From positions 1,240,001-1,304,000 of the forward strand of contig OZ246008.1 of assembly GCA_965230525.1 (NCBI GenBank): a stretch of 64,000 bases of DNA, written 5' to 3'. This DNA comes from GCA-002733465 sp965230525. Lineage in GTDB: Bacteria > Pseudomonadota > Gammaproteobacteria > Enterobacterales > Kangiellaceae. The notes under the pieces are model-generated. The model saw nothing but the letters and a program-made list of their open reading frames with translations. It ran no database searches and was not told where the DNA came from. Positions 63,508 through 64,000 of the stretch are shown piece after piece. Each line of letters starts with the position of its first letter. Position 1 is the first letter of the stretch. The translations under genes were made by a program, and so were the position numbers.

Positions 63508-64000
63508 ATGCTCAAACTAACCAATTTATTCCATAGTGCTTTATTGTCTTTGTTATTGCTAAGCCTTGGCTGTAGTGGCGGAAGTGGAAGTGATGATGAC
63601 GATAATGGTAATGGTAATGCCGGTCCCACTTGGACCTTAAATGTATTTGAGGACGAGGACAATTTTAAAAATCTTTGTGAGGTGCCACGAACTGGTACCG
63701 ATCCATTTAGTGGTAGAGCCTACCCTGATCGAGCTGGATCCACTTTGCAAGAAAACCATTGGCTTCGCTCTTGGAGTAATAATACTTACCTTTGGTATGA
63801 CGAGATTGCTGATGTCAATCCAGCACTTTATAGCAACACGTTAGATTACTTTGCAATTCTTAAAACCAATGAGCTTTCGCCTTCCGGTCAGCCTAAGGAT
63901 AAGTTTCACTTTACCTATGACTCTGCTGAATGGCAGCAATTGACTCAAGCGGGTGTATCGGCAGGATATGGCGCCGAATTTGCGCTGATCGCCAGTGCTC
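63508..64000 (+). CDS. S41 peptidase-type lipoprotein, 5' part
   Basis: ATG 63508 follows GGGAG by a few bases, and the frame is open to the window edge (164 codons), so the gene is cut. Lipobox LSLGC (Cys22), then an acidic Gly/Ser/Asp linker. The segment LCEVPRTGTDPFSGRAYPDRAGSTLQENHWLRSWSNNTYLWYDEI matches the N-terminal cap of marine S41 lipoprotein peptidases as I recall. The catalytic domain lies beyond the window. A second S41 protein, CtpA, is at 44.8 kb. Confidence 0.75.
   Translation, partial: MLKLTNLFHSALLSLLLLSLGCSGGSGSDDDDNGNGNAGPTWTLNVFEDEDNFKNLCEVPRTGTDPFSGRAYPDRAGSTLQENHWLRSWSNNTYLWYDEIADVNPALYSNTLDYFAILKTNELSPSGQPKDKFHFTYDSAEWQQLTQAGVSAGYGAEFALIASA

Noticed and set aside
63641..63844. 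67-codon frame on the plus strand
   Set aside because: It lies in another frame inside the S41 lipoprotein gene starting at 63508, which has a lipobox and good start.

Overview
The window is chromosomal DNA of a gammaproteobacterium with roughly 40-45% GC by eye. Markers are SlmA, a TatABC block next to ubiB-ubiJ-ubiE, Mg-type HemB, the YdbH-YnbE-YdbL trio, HldE, and a histidine operon headed by a polyhistidine leader peptide. The mix (DUF4124 proteins, PKD-type lipoprotein peptidase, S41 lipoprotein) suggests a marine heterotroph of the Kangiella/Pleionea type, but the genus is a guess. I see no tRNA, rRNA, CRISPR array, insertion sequence or prophage.

Layout. 0-13.9 kb: algC-like phosphohexomutase and slmA, then mostly leftward genes: a DUF4124 coiled-coil protein, pyrE, a second DUF4124 protein, a divergent Lrp-type regulator, an ElyC-like envelope protein, a soluble zinc-binding chemoreceptor, and a tatC-tatB-tatA/hinT/ubiB-ubiJ-ubiE block. 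14-19 kb: rightward folP, glmM, a CBS protein, hemF and hemB. 18.9-19.6 kb: a 737-bp gene-free gap with a cluster of DnaA boxes beside an AT-rich stretch, a candidate replication origin. 19.6-28 kb: polA, acetyltransferase, SDR, alpha/beta hydrolase, a LonC-type protease and pyrC. 28-33 kb: thioesterase and class III cyclase (leftward), then glnA behind a sigma-54 promoter with NtrC-like sites. 33-38 kb: leftward aroQ-accB-accC, and a zinc/copper-type efflux operon with its own MerR-family regulator and operator. 38.2-40.3 kb: groES-groEL behind a perfect CIRCE element overlapping a sigma-32-like promoter. 41-50 kb: lipoproteins, ctpA-yibQ, ydbH-ynbE-ydbL. 49.8-52.3 kb: GST, DUF423 and hldE.

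52.5-59.7 kb is the most unusual part: a complete histidine operon in the order leader, hisG, hisC-HAD fusion, hisB, hisH, hisF, hisA-hisI-hisE triple fusion, hisD. Both fusions join consecutive pathway steps (7+8 and 2+3+4). The HAD domain on HisC is the natural candidate for the histidinol-phosphate phosphatase, because HisB here has only the dehydratase domain. The HisA part departs from the usual bacterial motifs. hisD is last instead of second, and hisF precedes hisA.

59.7-64 kb: DUF1801 and DUF924 proteins, an RND/MMPL exporter, and the 5' part of a secreted S41-type lipoprotein peptidase cut by the window end. Function calls rest on motif recognition and reading by eye; no database search was run.
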